Assembly: GCF_022682495.2 (NCBI RefSeq)
Contig: NC_071393.1
Location: 96,089,010-96,153,009 of the forward strand
From: Desmodus rotundus
Lineage: Eukaryota > Chordata > Mammalia > Chiroptera > Phyllostomidae
Length of the DNA: 64,000 bases
Reading direction: 5' to 3'
Every line of letters starts with the position of its first letter. Position 1 is the first letter of the stretch. Shown piece by piece: positions 10,500 to 22,325 of this stretch. The notes below the pieces were generated by a model. That model saw only the letters and a list, made by a program, of their open reading frames with translations, ran no database searches and was not told the origin of the DNA. A program made the translations under genes and the position numbers.

Positions 10500-13089
10500 A
10501 GGCGTGGCTGTATGTTCTCTCAATACGTGGTGGGGCGCCGAGTGCTGAATACCTCACGGGAGAAAAGCGCTGGTTTCCTGAGCTGTCTTTCAGGACACAA
10601 CCCACATGCTAACTTCTCAGCGGCGCCTTCCGAGGGAGCTCCGGCCAGAGGAGGTCTGCCCTTTCTGAGTCCATAGCATTTCCTCATGTATCCCGGGAGC
10701 CCTGGGACACGCCTCTCCTGGGGGCCTAGCACAGAGCCCTGGGCAGAGCGGGCTGTCGTGAAGCGCTGGTGCAGGCCGGCAGGCGTGTGCAGAGCCCCTG
10801 TTGTGCGTGACAGGAACCCTGCAGGGCAGCTGAGTGTGGAGTTCCGGGAGAGGTCTAAGCTGAGAGATAGGCATTTGTGAGGCCTCATCACAGGGCTGAG
10901 GCTGGGCTGGGAGCTTGGGAGGGCGGGGCGAGCAGGTCCAGGTCAGCACCTGGGGCACAGCTGCAGGTAGGGAATGGAGAGGACAAGCAAGACATTGCAA
11001 AGTGACACTGAAGCAGAGAATGACAAGACCCTGCAGCGTGAGGAGGTGCCCAGCAGTGCTAGATGTCTCAGACAGTCTGGGATGAGAAGGGTTAAAAGGC
11101 CCATGTTTTTGATTTGGTAACTGGGAAGTACAGGGCGGTCAGAGTGGAGTGCTGGGGGCCAAAACCCACAGCGAGGCCTGTAGTGGGAGGAGAGGAAATG
11201 GAAACAGAGGGCATGGTTATTCCTGCTAGTGGCTCCTTGGGGCAGGAGGACAGCCTCGGAGTGGGAACTTGAGAGGGACCTGGGTAGGGGATGACCCTTG
11301 GGGAGTGGCAGGGGTGGAGGGTGGGGATGGGCCCTTGAGTGTCTCATGGGCCAACTGAGTGGAATCGTTTATTAAGTAGGCACGTGGAGCACTGGCCAAG
11401 ATGCATCTCGGACTTGCCAAAGAGATCCATAAAATTCAGACCAATGCACACTCAGGGGAATGGGGCAAATGGATTATTTTGCAAGAAGTATCTAGTCCAA
11501 AGATAAAATTGCCTAAGACAGCTTCTGAAGGTGAAAAGTCAAGGCAAGTTGGTATTATTAAAGTGAAATGACATGGGTTAGATTTTTCTAGTAGTTTCCG
11601 CGAGTAAAGACTTTGGACTTAGTAAGCCTCTTGCATCTCACTAGGAATGTTTTTGCTTATGTCGTTCACCCTCTTGCTTCTTTTTGCTTAGCACTAGGCA
11701 GGCCCCATGGAGTGCACCGGGTGCTTTGGGGGGAGATAGAGATCACAGGGGCAGACTTTGCTCTGAGCTCCTGATTGTGACAGTGAGGAGCGGCGGTGGC
11801 AGGAGCCTCCGGTAGCCCAGCTGTGACTTGGCGTTAGACAGGTGTCAGGAATAACAGTTTTATGAGTATTCCGTGCTCTCTTTGGATCAATACATGAGCG
11901 ATTCTGGAGACCCGACTCTGTGTCTCATTCACTTGGAAGGTGTAAGGCATGGCCTCTGTCCTGGTGGCGTCAGTATCAGGGGAGGGGGAGAGCAGCAGAA
12001 TGTCCGTGTTTAGGGTGATTCACATCGCAGGGCTGAGATCAGTCCCTGCCACTGAGTGGCATAGAAAGGGCAGAGAGGTGGGCTGAGAGGGGGCGGGAGG
12101 CACTGTGGGCTGGGACTGCCTGGAAGGCCGCCTGGAGAGGATGGGAATCTCATCCCAGGCGTGCCCCTTTATCCTCCAGGCCGTGAGGTGGCCAGAAAGG
12201 TTAAGTGGATTTCTTAGACGCAGTCACAGCGTCAGGACTTGAACTCAGGAACTCCCTTTGGAGACTGTGCGTTTTGTTGTCATAAAAGGACATTGAACCC
12301 CCACCTGAAATGTTGGGACTCTGTCTCACATGTTTTCAGATTGTATCTGTAACATAATTAATAGTATTTAAGGACTTTTGTGTTTTGGTCTATGCAGAGA
12401 GGCCGCGCTGTTTCCTGCCGCCGGGCCCCCTGGGCCCTGGCCACGGGTGGGAGGGCAGCTCGCCGGCTGGCCCCCTGAGTCACGCTCTGGCGTGGGGCCT
12501 GGTGGGGATTTCCACATGGCCCGTGCTGTCTTCTCCTTGTTTCCTGTCGGGCTCTGACAAAGGCAAGCTGCCAGTGAGCACCGGTGGGCACTCCTGACCC
12601 GGCTGCTGCCAGCCGCCGCCCTGTGAACCCCCGGCACCGTGGGCGGCTCTCTCCCCTCTGGGAGTGTGCCCCCAGCAGGGTGTGCCTGCTGCCTCTGTCG
12701 TGCTGGGTGCTGGTGGGCAGCTCCCTAGAGACCCCAGGGAGGCTGCCCTCAGACCGAAGGTTTTGTTTTTAAGGGGTGAGAGCTTGCTTATGGGCCAGTT
12801 TGTACTGGGCACGTAGGGTTATGAAAACCCAGCGTGGCCTAAAACGCCTCTCTTTATCTGCTGACGAGAACATTTGTGAAGAAAACAGAACAGCAGACTT
12901 TCAGCTATTCAGTTTGTGCACTTAAGGGAATGATTCCAGCATATCTGATTTCTTTAGGTCTTTCTGAAGTATCTGTGTAGCTCTTTGTCTGTCTACAGCT
13001 TCTAGTGCCACCATTCCTCAGTGTGGGGACACTCTGCTTTAAAAATATGTGCATATTCTACTGCAAGGACTCCCACATCCTCCTGCATT
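10500..13089. other. Intron 1, long unique stretch
   Basis: Mostly non-repetitive to my reading. A GC-richer, CpG-bearing section spans about 12400-12700 and contains the AP-1/kappaB-like pair listed separately. No coding exon is supported. Confidence 0.35.
12476..12513. promoter_or_regulatory. Candidate AP-1 plus NF-kappaB-like motif pair
   Basis: TGAGTCA (12476-12482) is a perfect AP-1 site and GGGGATTTCC (12504-12513) is a perfect kappaB consensus, with centres about 30 bp apart inside a locally GC-rich, non-repetitive block. SMAD3 is known to cooperate with AP-1. Enhancer activity is inferred from motifs alone, and each can occur by chance in a window this size. Confidence 0.35.
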
Positions 13090-13480
13090 TTTTCCTCCAG
13101 AACCTGCTGGGCCAGGCAGTTCACAAATGTTATCTTACTTAGTTCTTATCACTACAGTAGAAGGCGTTACGTAATGCCATAATCCCTACCCACAGGTGGC
13201 TGTTTACATTTCGGGTCGTGAAAATTAAGTAAAATTTGCAGTCCAGTTCCTCAGTCACAGTAGCCACATTTCACGTCCTCGGTAGCCGCATGTGGCTAGT
13301 GGCTAGACAGCACGGGGGAGGACCTTTTCATTATTACAGAGAGTTCTAGCACTGGTCTAGGGTCTGAACTTTATAAATAAGGAAATGGGATCCCACAGAG
13401 GTGAAGTCGACCTGACCTCATACAGCCGTCAATGTCAGAGCTGGAGTTTTAACCCAAATCTTCTTATTCCAGAGTATACC
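13090..13480 (-). mobile_element. MIR SINE interrupted by a hAT element
   Basis: The left part ('caggcagttcacaaatgtta', 'cttacttagttcttatcact') and the right part ('taaataaggaaatgggatcc', 'tcagagctggagttttaacc') are successive pieces of one antisense MIR. They are separated by the MER3-like element at about 13212-13375, a nested insertion. Confidence 0.55.
13212..13375 (-). mobile_element. MER3-like hAT-Charlie element
   Basis: 'cagttcctcagtcacagtag', 'ccacatttcacgtcctcggt' and 'agccgcatgtggctagtggc' follow the reverse complement of MER3, a short non-autonomous hAT-Charlie. The ends are eroded and the family name is from memory. Confidence 0.6.
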
Positions 13481-14149
13481 TTTTCTGGCTATTTATACAA
13501 AAAAAAAAAACATGCTTACAGTTAATATTTCAGTGGATTCTCATACCAGTTCTTTGTTGAATGAGCAGATGAGGCATTTACATTTTAAAAATAAGGAAAC
13601 TGAAGGTTAGACTCTTTTTTTCCTTTTTAAAGAAGAGAAATCAATCTATAGGCTTTGGGGACTGTTGAGGTAGCCTGATTGGGGGCGGGGGTGGGGGCGT
13701 GCTGTGAGGGTCACCTTCTGCCCTGCCCCCTCCCCATCCTGTTGCGGGTGTCTGGTTCTGCTGGTGTCCTCGCCAGAGTTTGTGAGTGAGCAAGCTAGGA
13801 CTGCTTTCCTCGCAGGAACCCTTTAGCCTGCTTGCTGTTCGAGGATTTATGGATGTCTTAGCTTTTCCTGGGGGTTGAGGGGTCGGGGAGGGGGATGCCT
13901 TTTCTTAGAGCCAAAGGAAATCTCAGGGGGAAAAACATATACTGGTTTCATAGCTAAAAATACTGAGACCCAGCGGAGTGGGCGCTTTGAGGCTCATGCC
14001 CCTAGCTGGGAGCTGAGCTGGTTCTTAAACGTTTGTTTTCAAGCCAGGGTTTATCTGATAATCTTAAGAAAGCTATTACTCCACTGACAAGGATGGTTTT
14101 TTCCTGGAGAGAAAAACCCTGTGGTGACATTCCCTGAGGCCTGAAACAG
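13481..14149. other. Intron 1, unique stretch with a G-rich run
   Basis: An A-run lies at 13499-13511. At 13680-13710 three five-G runs separated by single bases are followed, after a longer loop, by GGG. This is a weak G-quadruplex candidate on the coding strand. Confidence 0.35.
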
Positions 14150-14395
14150 AGGAAAGAGAAGAACAGGGCTTTTTGATCCTACAGACCAGGGTTCAAATCC
14201 TGGCCCCACCATGTGGAAGTTATGGGACCTTAGCAAGGGCTTAAACTTTCTGAGCCTCAGTGTTTTATTTGTAAAGTAAGGGTGAAGTATCACGCTGCGT
14301 TTGTTTTCCAGGTTAAACTGCAATGTGTAAGAGATTTGACCAGCCCCAGCATATACGAGTACTGTAAATGCTCATTAAAAGGTAGCCATGAATAA
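14150..14395 (+). mobile_element. MIR SINE (sense)
   Basis: Nearly full-length order: 'accagggttcaaatcctggc', 'cccaccatgtggaagttatg', 'tttctgagcctcagtgtttt' and the 3' 'tactgtaaatgctcattaaa'. Confidence 0.75.
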
Positions 14396-14565
14396 TTTGA
14401 TGGTATCGTCGCCTCCTTCCGGTATTATGATTTTATAGTCCAGCACATAAGGTGCTCAAACATTCAAGTGCCCCAACATTGGGAAAGAGGATAGACTTAA
14501 TTTGAAACAGTATTTTTGTTACCTTTCCAAATAATATGCTCAGGGTGTTTCTACAACCCTTGGAC

Positions 14566-14608
14566 TTTTCCTTTATTTTATCCTTTTCCTTTATTTTCCT
14601 TTATTTAG
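14566..14608. repeat. Imperfect CCTTTATTTT tandem run
   Basis: The block CCTTTATTTT or close variants recurs three times in about 43 bp. Confidence 0.7.
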
Positions 14609-16552
14609 GTGGACTCTAAATTGAAAGTGACAGATCCAACTGCTAATCTGAAAAGGTATAATATATGCACCCCAGAGTGTCCCAAAAGCCTAGAAACAGG
14701 GGGCAACTAGCATGCCATGTTTTCTGACTTTTTGGATACTCTGTAGAATAAGACTGAAAAAAAATCACTGGAAAATAGATTGTTGTCATTTTACTTTAAG
14801 GCGTTAGTCCCCTTGAAAGAGACATTGCTGGTGGCTGTCGTGGGGCATCTAAGGGACCCGACCAACCGCCCGTCTTTGCGGCTCCGCGCCGCTGTCGATG
14901 GCTGCAGTGAGAACCCACTTCATACTGGGGCCTGGGGGCTGGAGGGGCCTTCTGTCTTTGGGGAAACTATGATGCTGAGAGAAAATGGGCATGTCGAGGA
15001 AGATGAGTGTACAAATGCTTTCTGGAATAGTTTCATGGGGAGTTGGCAGAAGATTTCTGGTTATTTTTTGGTTAATGAGAAAGTTGTAAGTCAGAATGCC
15101 TCATTATTAAATATCACAGTTGACCTAGGCCTCCCCTCTGACCACATCTGAATAGAAATTAAACATGGCTGCAAGTGAAACTGCAGCTTTTAATTTCAGC
15201 TTTTCACAGTGTGCCTCTGGGTGTGACCTCGGAGCACCTTGAAAACCCTTACAGTGCTGTCCCATGTGCGGGTGCGCCTACCAGGTGGGGCTGGAAGGAA
15301 AGGAGGGACGCTCAGGCGCTGATCTTGGTGAATTTCCCTGGGAACTGGGCCTGGACTTCCCAGTTCATAAACCTCATTTTGCCAGGCCTGGAGTCAGACT
15401 GCTGGCTCCCATTAACCAGCAAGAAGCTAAAGCACAAATCAAGCCACTAGCTTATTTGTTGAAAAGCACAACCACTGTGAGGTTATAACCAGGGCGTTCT
15501 CTCCTTGTGGCCACCCCACCCAGGAAGCCAAATGGTCGGAGGCATGGGTGGGTCAGGATAAGGGCTAGAGGATGTCATGGGAAGCGAACCCATTGAGTGG
15601 CCTGGGGCCCGATGGCTGGGTACATTCTTGGGCACCGGCCCGGCCCCTCCCGCTGGACAGTGCTTGCACGGGCACTGCCCTGGTTGACGCTGCACCTCTC
15701 AGCCTTGCAGCCTCTATTGCTGACCACCCTGCGCCCTTCTTTAAGGGTTAAGACCTGCTCTGGTCTGTGTACTGGGAGCCTCTTTGCAGTGCTATTGCCC
15801 ATCGCTGCCTAGAACCATGATGTCTTAGGGGATCACCCTGCCAGCATTTGCTTCTCACCTTCTCCAGTCCCCAAGAATGCATGAACCCCTGACCTCACTG
15901 CTCACGCCAGTGGCCTGGACTCAAGTCCCCTTTTCTAGCTCGCCATAGATTAAAGCAGCGGGGACAGGACAATAGGAATTAACCACTTTTTTTAATTCCT
16001 CGGGCCTTTTCACTTGAATAGCTCAACAGAGACATCTGTCATGGCTTACATCCAGAGTGCGTGGTGTTTATTTTTGATGTGAAATATGAAAAGCATTTTT
16101 TTAAGGACAACGGACTCTCTGAGTCATGCCCAGGGGAGCAAATGGCCTGAAATGCGAGCTGGTGCCTGTGAGGAGGATAGCAGGAGAGGCTGCTGCTGAC
16201 CTGCCTGGCGCCGGGGTCAGGTCGCTGCTGGGATGGAGCGCGCTGACCATAAGAGCAACATGTGGGCTGGAGTGGTCGGCGGCGGGGTCATGTATTGCAG
16301 CCGCTGGCCTAACCAGGAACCCCATGTGCTGGGTTCCCACAGGATGGACGACGGCATGGAAACCCACACGTGGACCCCTGTTGAGCAACTGCGCTTGAGC
16401 AAGAGTTATCTTGTTTGGCAGGGTGGGTTCTGTGTGGGGGTATTTGTCACTGAGCAGCTGTTCATTGGTCAGGCAGCCCTAGGGTGTTGCTTGCTTTTCC
16501 TTCCTTTTGCCCGGTCCACTCTCAGCAGCAGTGTGGTGTAAGAAGATGCCTA
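14609..16552. other. Intron 1, unique stretch
   Basis: No transposon or gene is recognised. A small CpG cluster lies at 14858-14900 and another at about 16200-16350; neither has length or context to call a CpG island. TGAGTCA occurs at 16120-16126. Confidence 0.3.
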
Positions 16553-16752
16553 CTGTGTTTTTCAGACTGTAAGACGCACCGGAACGTAAGATGTAGTAGG
16601 TTTTAGAGGAGGAAAATAGGAAAAAAAAACCCAACTCCACCACCACCCTCCCTTCCAGTGGGCCAGATAAGCTACATTCAGACTATAAGACACACCCCCA
16701 TTTTCCTACCAAATCTGGGGGAAAGGTACGTCTTATAGTCCGACAAATACGG
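16553..16752. mobile_element. MITE with about 28-bp terminal inverted repeats
   Basis: The left end CTGTGTTTTTCAGACTGTAA and the reverse complement of the right end CCGTATTTGTCGGACTATAA are inverted copies; both continue with GACGCACC or GACGTACC. A TA precedes the left end and TG follows the right end, compatible with a decayed TA duplication as made by Tc1/mariner-superfamily elements (pogo/Tc2-like ends). There is no transposase frame. The family assignment is tentative; the inverted-repeat structure is directly visible. Confidence 0.8.
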
Positions 16753-17224
16753 TGACTCCCAATTGTTCAGCCCTTCATGGTTTACTTTCATTAGCTTTCT
16801 CTGCCTCAGCTCCACCCTGGGAGGCAGGTCAGGTGTTTGGTGTTAGGTGTTTCCATGTCTGTTTCACGGATGAGGAGACTAAGGTGTGAGTCGAGATTCT
16901 TGTCCATTATCGCTTCCTGAGAGGTGGGGCAAGGCCAGAGCTCTGCGCCTGGACCCTAGGCTGCCAGGGTCCAGGGCCTCCTGCCCCCAGCCTCCCAGCC
17001 CGAAACTCGATGTGGATCTCCTGGCTTCTCCTTAGCCTTCTAATGAAACCCCGGAGTGCCGTGTGGGAATATGCATTTTAAACATGCTTCTCCAGGATTC
17101 CTATGGACCTTCACTAACATGGCCCAGTGCCTAACCCTGCTTAAACCTCCCACCTCAGGCATTAAGCCTGTATTAGCCCCTGAAGTTATTTTCATTCTGT
17201 ATTGTGTGTTTAAGGCCAGTCTCT
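16753..17224. other. Intron 1, unique stretch
   Basis: A possible antisense MIR scrap lies near 16840-16890 ('catgtctgtttcacggatga'). Nothing else is recognised. Confidence 0.3.
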
Positions 17225-17340
17225 TTGGTGGAAATGCCAGCTCCCCGTCCCTGTCCAGTCTATGCTGGACCCCCAGTGCCTTAGACAGTTCCTGACACCC
17301 AGTAGGACCCTCAGTAAATATTTGTTGGATGGAAGAGTAT
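17225..17340 (+). mobile_element. L2 LINE 3' end
   Basis: 'tgccttagacagttcctgac', 'acccagtaggaccctcagta' and 'aatatttgttggatgg' give the L2 3' terminus in forward orientation. Confidence 0.7.
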
Positions 17341-17374
17341 TTTCCTTAGCTCTGTAATTAGAGTGAAAGAGTAG

Positions 17375-17585
17375 AGGATAGAATTTGGCAGGTCTGGTTC
17401 AAGTTTTCCCCTGTGTAACTGTGTAAATCGTGTGGCCTTGCTGAGCCTTGGTTTCCTTATCCGTGGAATGGGGGCACCAATGCACCTCCCTAAAGCTTCC
17501 CGTGGGGTTAAGGCAAACACTCCCTACACAGGCACACATGTTTGGGGTGTTCCCACAGGGTGGGCGCTCGGCAGAGGGCAGCTCA
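17375..17585 (+). mobile_element. MIR SINE (sense)
   Basis: 'ggtctggttcaagttttccc', 'cttgctgagccttggtttcc' and 'ttatccgtggaatgggggca' follow the MIR core in forward orientation. Confidence 0.65.
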
Positions 17586-17959
17586 CGCTGCGCCTCCCCA
17601 CTGTCTTGGCGTGAGCGGTTGGGCTGTCCTCGTGGTCAGTTTTTCCACTGCCATCAAACGCGATCCATTTAGTTCCCAGACAGACAAGGTGTAGGGCTGG
17701 ACTCTGTGCCATGGGCTGAACACTGGCCGCCTCGGGCCTCAAATCAAACCCAGACACCAGCATAAACCCAGGTGGCCCAAATGGAGGGCAATCACCAGAG
17801 CCAGGCCATGAATGGGTGAGTAAATGTTTACCCTGTCTGAGGTCAAATATGAACTGTCTGCCAGGCGTTTTGTTTTTCTCTGTCTCCTCCCTCTCTGCCT
17901 GCTGTCCCTCCTCCTCTTAAAAAAGGAAACTGAGAGGTTGAGAGGTTAAGTGACTGGCT

Positions 17960-18340
17960 TGACACAACCCACTGTGAGAATGCCCTCTGGTCCTCTCTGA
18001 GTGCTGCTCCTCCTGCAGGCACATCTTCCTCCTTGAAGCCTTCCCAGATTGACCTGCCCACCCTGACTTTTCCCTTGGCCAAGCTCAACCTGCAGGCAGC
18101 CTTCCTCTACCTGAGAACTTGGATGGGTTAGACAAAAGGGAGGATCCTTCACTCCTCCTCCATCTTCTTCCTCCCCTTTGCAGACAATACTCTTTCAGCA
18201 AGTGGTTGTATACAGCTCTTTCGTTGTCCTTTCATTTTTGACGTTCTTCGTACCCTATCTGGTGAGTTCCTTAAGATGCAGGGCGATGCATTCTGTTCCT
18301 TTAAGTGTTCGTTTGTACATCCAGCTGTTCGCCCACCCAT
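17960..18340 (+). mobile_element. L2 LINE fragment (sense)
   Basis: 'cttgaagccttcccagattg', 'acctgcccaccctgactttt' and 'gtgagttccttaagatgcag' fit the forward L2 3' half at high divergence. Confidence 0.5.
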
Positions 18341-18879
18341 CCAAAAACACACAGCATGGGCAGCCTAATCCGTGTGCAGCCTTCCCCGCCAGACACTGCA
18401 GAGGTCTGTGCCTGAGCTAGAGTGCAGAGGGCAGTGTGGGCTGGGAGTGGCTGGGGGGCTGCTTTCAATGGAACCAGAAGCTGAGCTTCTGAAACTTGCT
18501 ACTGAGTTACTCTGAAAAAAATATCTTATTAGCCCCTTTGCTATTCACTGGTTCTTTATTTCCAGGTTCCTGCCCATATTCTGGGCAGAAAGTTCAAAAG
18601 CAAGAGAATAAATTTACCTTCCCTATCACTCACCCCTTTTAAAATGTGACTAACTCTGAGCTAACTGATCCTGGGCCAGACGTGGATAGGGTTGTACGTG
18701 GACTCCCTTTTGTGGTGTGTCATTTCTGACTTGCTGGGAAATCCTCTGGTGGTTTTGGTTGGGGGTTGGGGGTGGGGAAGAAGCAAAGCCTCGCCGGGAC
18801 TGAGTTCTTCTAGGATGTGTGAGTTAGAGGCCTCACGTGACCAAGGAGTGTGGGCTGCATACTGTGTCTTGAGGATACC
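18341..18879. other. Intron 1, unique stretch
   Basis: No gene or named repeat is recognised. A G-rich run at about 18757-18777 has only three long G-runs, too few for a standard quadruplex call. Confidence 0.3.
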
Positions 18880-19100
18880 GGAGAGGAGCCTGGAACTGGA
18901 GTCACAACAGCCTAGGTTTGTATCCTAGCCATTGCCCTTGACCATCTACCAGCCTTAGGTTAGTCATTCAACTTTCTGAGCCTCAGTTTCCTTGTCTGGA
19001 AAATGCAGGGGGTGAAATTTACCTCCTGGGTTAAGGATGAAATGAGTCGGTGTGTGTTTTTACTTCCTGACTCAGATCCTGGGGCACTGTGACTATTGGA
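18880..19100 (+). mobile_element. MIR SINE (sense)
   Basis: 'acaacagcctaggtttgtat', 'tttctgagcctcagtttcct' and 'tgtctggaaaatgcaggggg' show a well-preserved MIR core in forward orientation. TGACTCA sits at 19068-19074 inside its 3' part. Confidence 0.8.
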
Positions 19101-19284
19101 TCACGTCTAAAACTAGAGATTTTACTCAGGAGATCCCTAAGAGTCCTCGGATCAACACCTTCGGCACTGAGTGTTAAGTGCTGTGGCAGAAGCAAAGTGA
19201 GCTAACAGACATCTCTCCAGAAGGAGTTGCAGTCTGCCTGGGGAGGGAATCACACCCACAGTAATAACTCGATTAGCTAGTATC

Positions 19285-19560
19285 CTAGAGAGAGATGTAA
19301 TGCAGGCTACATCGATCATTTGAAATCTGCTAGCCATGTTAAAATGTGAAATGAAAAAGATGAAATTAATTTTAATAATATTTTATTTAATGCCATTTCA
19401 GCGTGTACTCAATATAAATGTTGTTAATGAGAGCTCTTACATTCTGTTTTTATTGTAAATCTTTGAAATCAGTATGTTCTCTACACGTGCAGTTGAACTG
19501 GCCACGTTTCAAGCGCCCAGTAGCCACCTGTGGCTGCCATATTGGACATCACAGCTCTAA
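19285..19560 (+). mobile_element. MER33-like hAT-Charlie element
   Basis: The series 'gtaatgcaggctacatcgat', 'gatgaaattaattttaataa', 'tactcaatataaatgttgtt', 'cacgtttcaagcgcccagta' and 'ccatattggacatcacag' follows a short non-autonomous hAT-Charlie (MER33 group) almost end to end. The name is from memory. Confidence 0.65.
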
Positions 19561-19684
19561 GATTTACGTGTTAGGTCGGCTGATGTCGTCTGCATTTTGG
19601 AGGAGGGGCTGTGACTTGTTTGGGTTACACAGCCTTTGAGGAGCAGAGTGGGGCTAGAGTTCGGGTCTTCTCTCCACTGGGAGC

Positions 19685-19915
19685 AGGGGAGTCTCACGTT
19701 TGCTGACGGTCTACTGTGTCCCAGGCGCTGTGCTAGACACTCTGCCTCTGTGATTCCACTGAGTTCTCCCAACAGCCTTGTGTGGTGGGCAGCCATCATG
19801 TACATCTTACAAATGAGGTAGCAGAGGCTCAGAGGAACCAAGCAACTTACCCAATGCCACACTGTCAGAGGTGGAGTTGGAATGCGGACGAGGGCCTGCT
19901 GACTCCAGAGCCTTC
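19685..19915 (-). mobile_element. MIR SINE (antisense), near full length
   Basis: 'tctactgtgtcccaggcgct', 'caacagccttgtgtggtggg', 'cttacaaatgaggtagcaga' and 'ccaatgccacactgtcagag' trace the reverse complement of MIR over more than 200 bp. Confidence 0.8.
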
Positions 19916-19919
19916 CACT

Positions 19920-22084
19920 CCCCTGTCCTCTTTTTCCAATACAGAGAAAGAGAATTTGAGCTCAGCATAGTACTTAGGCCAAATACTCAAGGAAAGCTCC
20001 ATGGAGGGGCACCACGGCAGGCCTATTAAACAAGGGCTTGGGACATCAGGTCAGAAGGCCTGTGCCTGCCTTGATTGAGTTGATGGGTGTGTAGAAGCTG
20101 CATTTCTTCTGATCACAGGGTATTTTTTTTCCTGAAAGTCAGACTCTGAGCCTTTGTGGGGTGAGGATGGTGATAGCCAGTGGAGGTATGTGGTGGGGGT
20201 GGGGAGCCAGGGAGTGCGCTGGGCCCTGCTCCCTCTGCCACACACTTTGGGACGCTCCAAGCAGCTGAGACTTTCTGCTTGGGAAACCCCAAGCATGTGG
20301 GGAGGCCGGGATTGAGCGAGTTCTTGAGTGCATACGTGCATTCAAGCAGTCGCTCACTCACTAAATATTTATTGAATACGTGCTTTGGGCAGAAATGGTG
20401 GATGTTACCTTGCCCTGGCGCTAGTGCCTTTTACCTCTGAGGACCCTGCTCGTCAGCATGGTTAGACCATGCAGCTGCCCTCTCAAATCTGCCCCTTATC
20501 CCCATTTCACAGAACGGGAAGCTGAGACTCAGGGAGTGGAGATTTCTTGTAAGAGATTAGATGGCTACAGAATGGAAGATACAGGACCTCAGAACTAAAG
20601 GGTTTTGACTCATTTGTGTCTGACTAGCCAGCAGCCAGTCACTGAGCTCCTTCTATTCGCCAGGACCAGCTGCCCTGTCCCCTCAGATGTCTCCCCTCCC
20701 TGTGAGGCTTCTGCAGCCTCCTCAGCTGCTCCTCATCCGGTGCACCTCCTCCCCCTCCTGCTCACTCCCCTTTAAAGGCTCATCCAAGTTGTGTATGGCC
20801 GATCCCGTGTCACACCCGAGACAGGATGCAGTAGCCCAGCCAAAGTAGTGGAGACCGTGGCCTCCCCAATGGGGGCCTGTGCCCCTGTCCTGGCAGGTTG
20901 CTGTGACAGGCTTTGTGGAAGCGAGCACTCAATGGCATTGCTCGGCTGCTGGTGGAGACGGGAAAAGCCCTCCCGGACCTCTTATCTGTCTCCTTGCCAG
21001 CAGAAAACCGAGTCCCGCTCAGCCCATACGAGCACTTTCAGGCTCCTCGCTGTAATTCCGCACTGTAACATAAGCTCACCCCAGATGCCAATATTTTATT
21101 GCGTTTTTTCAGAAAAACTTAATTGGAATTTTTAATGCATTTGAGGAGGGGACTGTGTTTTCATTTGCCTCTAAAAACAAAGAGAAGGAAAACAAAGTGT
21201 GGTCTTATTGCCAGAAATTATGGAGCCAAATCTGAAATTAATTTACAAAGTCATTAGTATTTTCCATTTGTGAACCCCAAAATGAATGTAAGTGCAGTTC
21301 CTTGTAATTAACTACAAATTAGAAAAGGGTTGAGAGGACTTTTCAGGGACCAGCACACAAAACTCGAGCAGAAGCAGATGGGGGCGGGGGGCGGGCACCC
21401 AAGAGTTGCTTTGGTGTTCACTCCAGTCTGTGACTTGGGGAGAGTAAGACAGACTCAGATATACCCCAGAAGAGAGCACTTTTTCAATAGTCTAAAAGCT
21501 GCCAGGGACCTTCGGAATGATTTGTTCTAACCTTCTCATTTCTCTGAAAGAGGCAAGTGAGAGATTCAGGGAGGCTAAGTGACTTGCAGTCAGGAAGACC
21601 AGAGCAGGAGCCAGCCACCCTGCCTCCCCAGCTGGTCTGCTTGAGCCTTTCTTGTTTAGCGCTTGAGCTGCGTGCCTGTCGCTGCTCCTTGCGAGTGGAG
21701 GGGAGGGAGCAATGGGTCAGAGCCGGCCTCTCCCGCGCACTCAGGGTTCAGATGTGCTGGTGCGCTCTGCGAGCCATGCTGGTTAAAGGAGCAGGCCGTA
21801 GTTTCTCCCTCCCTTCAAGGAGCCTAGTGATTCCCAGAGCTCACCCCAGGCCACGCGCCAGCAGGGCACATGAGGACCTGCTGTCCTGTGGGTGAGATCC
21901 GCCTGTGGTTAATCGGCAGTGAATGTGTGTCAGCGTTTAGATGTTTGCAGCAGGGGCTCTTCCTGTGGCTCCCTGAGCTCGGATGAACTGGGGCTTTGAG
22001 ATGTCACTGAGCCATCAGAGGCCCTTGAAACTCTGTTCTTTGTGACCCATTTGAGGCGAAGCCCTGTGTTGTCAGCTCCCCCAG
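19920..22084. other. Intron 1, mostly unique stretch
   Basis: An L2 3' scrap lies at about 20350-20400 ('cactaaatatttattgaata') and MIR-like scraps at about 20495-20560 and 21490-21600. The AT-rich segment 21060-21330 is non-repetitive to my eye. No exon is recognised. Confidence 0.35.
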
Positions 22085-22130
22085 GGTGTGTGTGTATATG
22101 TGTGTGTGTGTGTGGTGTGTGGTGTGTGTT
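22085..22130. repeat. (TG)n microsatellite, interrupted
   Basis: TG dinucleotide run of about 46 bp with TA and GG interruptions. Confidence 0.95.
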
Positions 22131-22325
22131 ACACAGAGACCCCAGCTGGCAGAGCAGCACTAAGAAAAGCCACTGCAGAGAGTCCCCAGTCTTTGCCTCA
22201 TGTTTTCCTTACTAACCGGATGTCTTAAAGGGCCCGCCGGAGTGACCCTTCCTTCAGGTCGAGCAGCCCTCTTCATGGGTGGACGCTTAATCCCACCTCA
22301 CCCCACCCCACCCCAGCCTCTGGCT

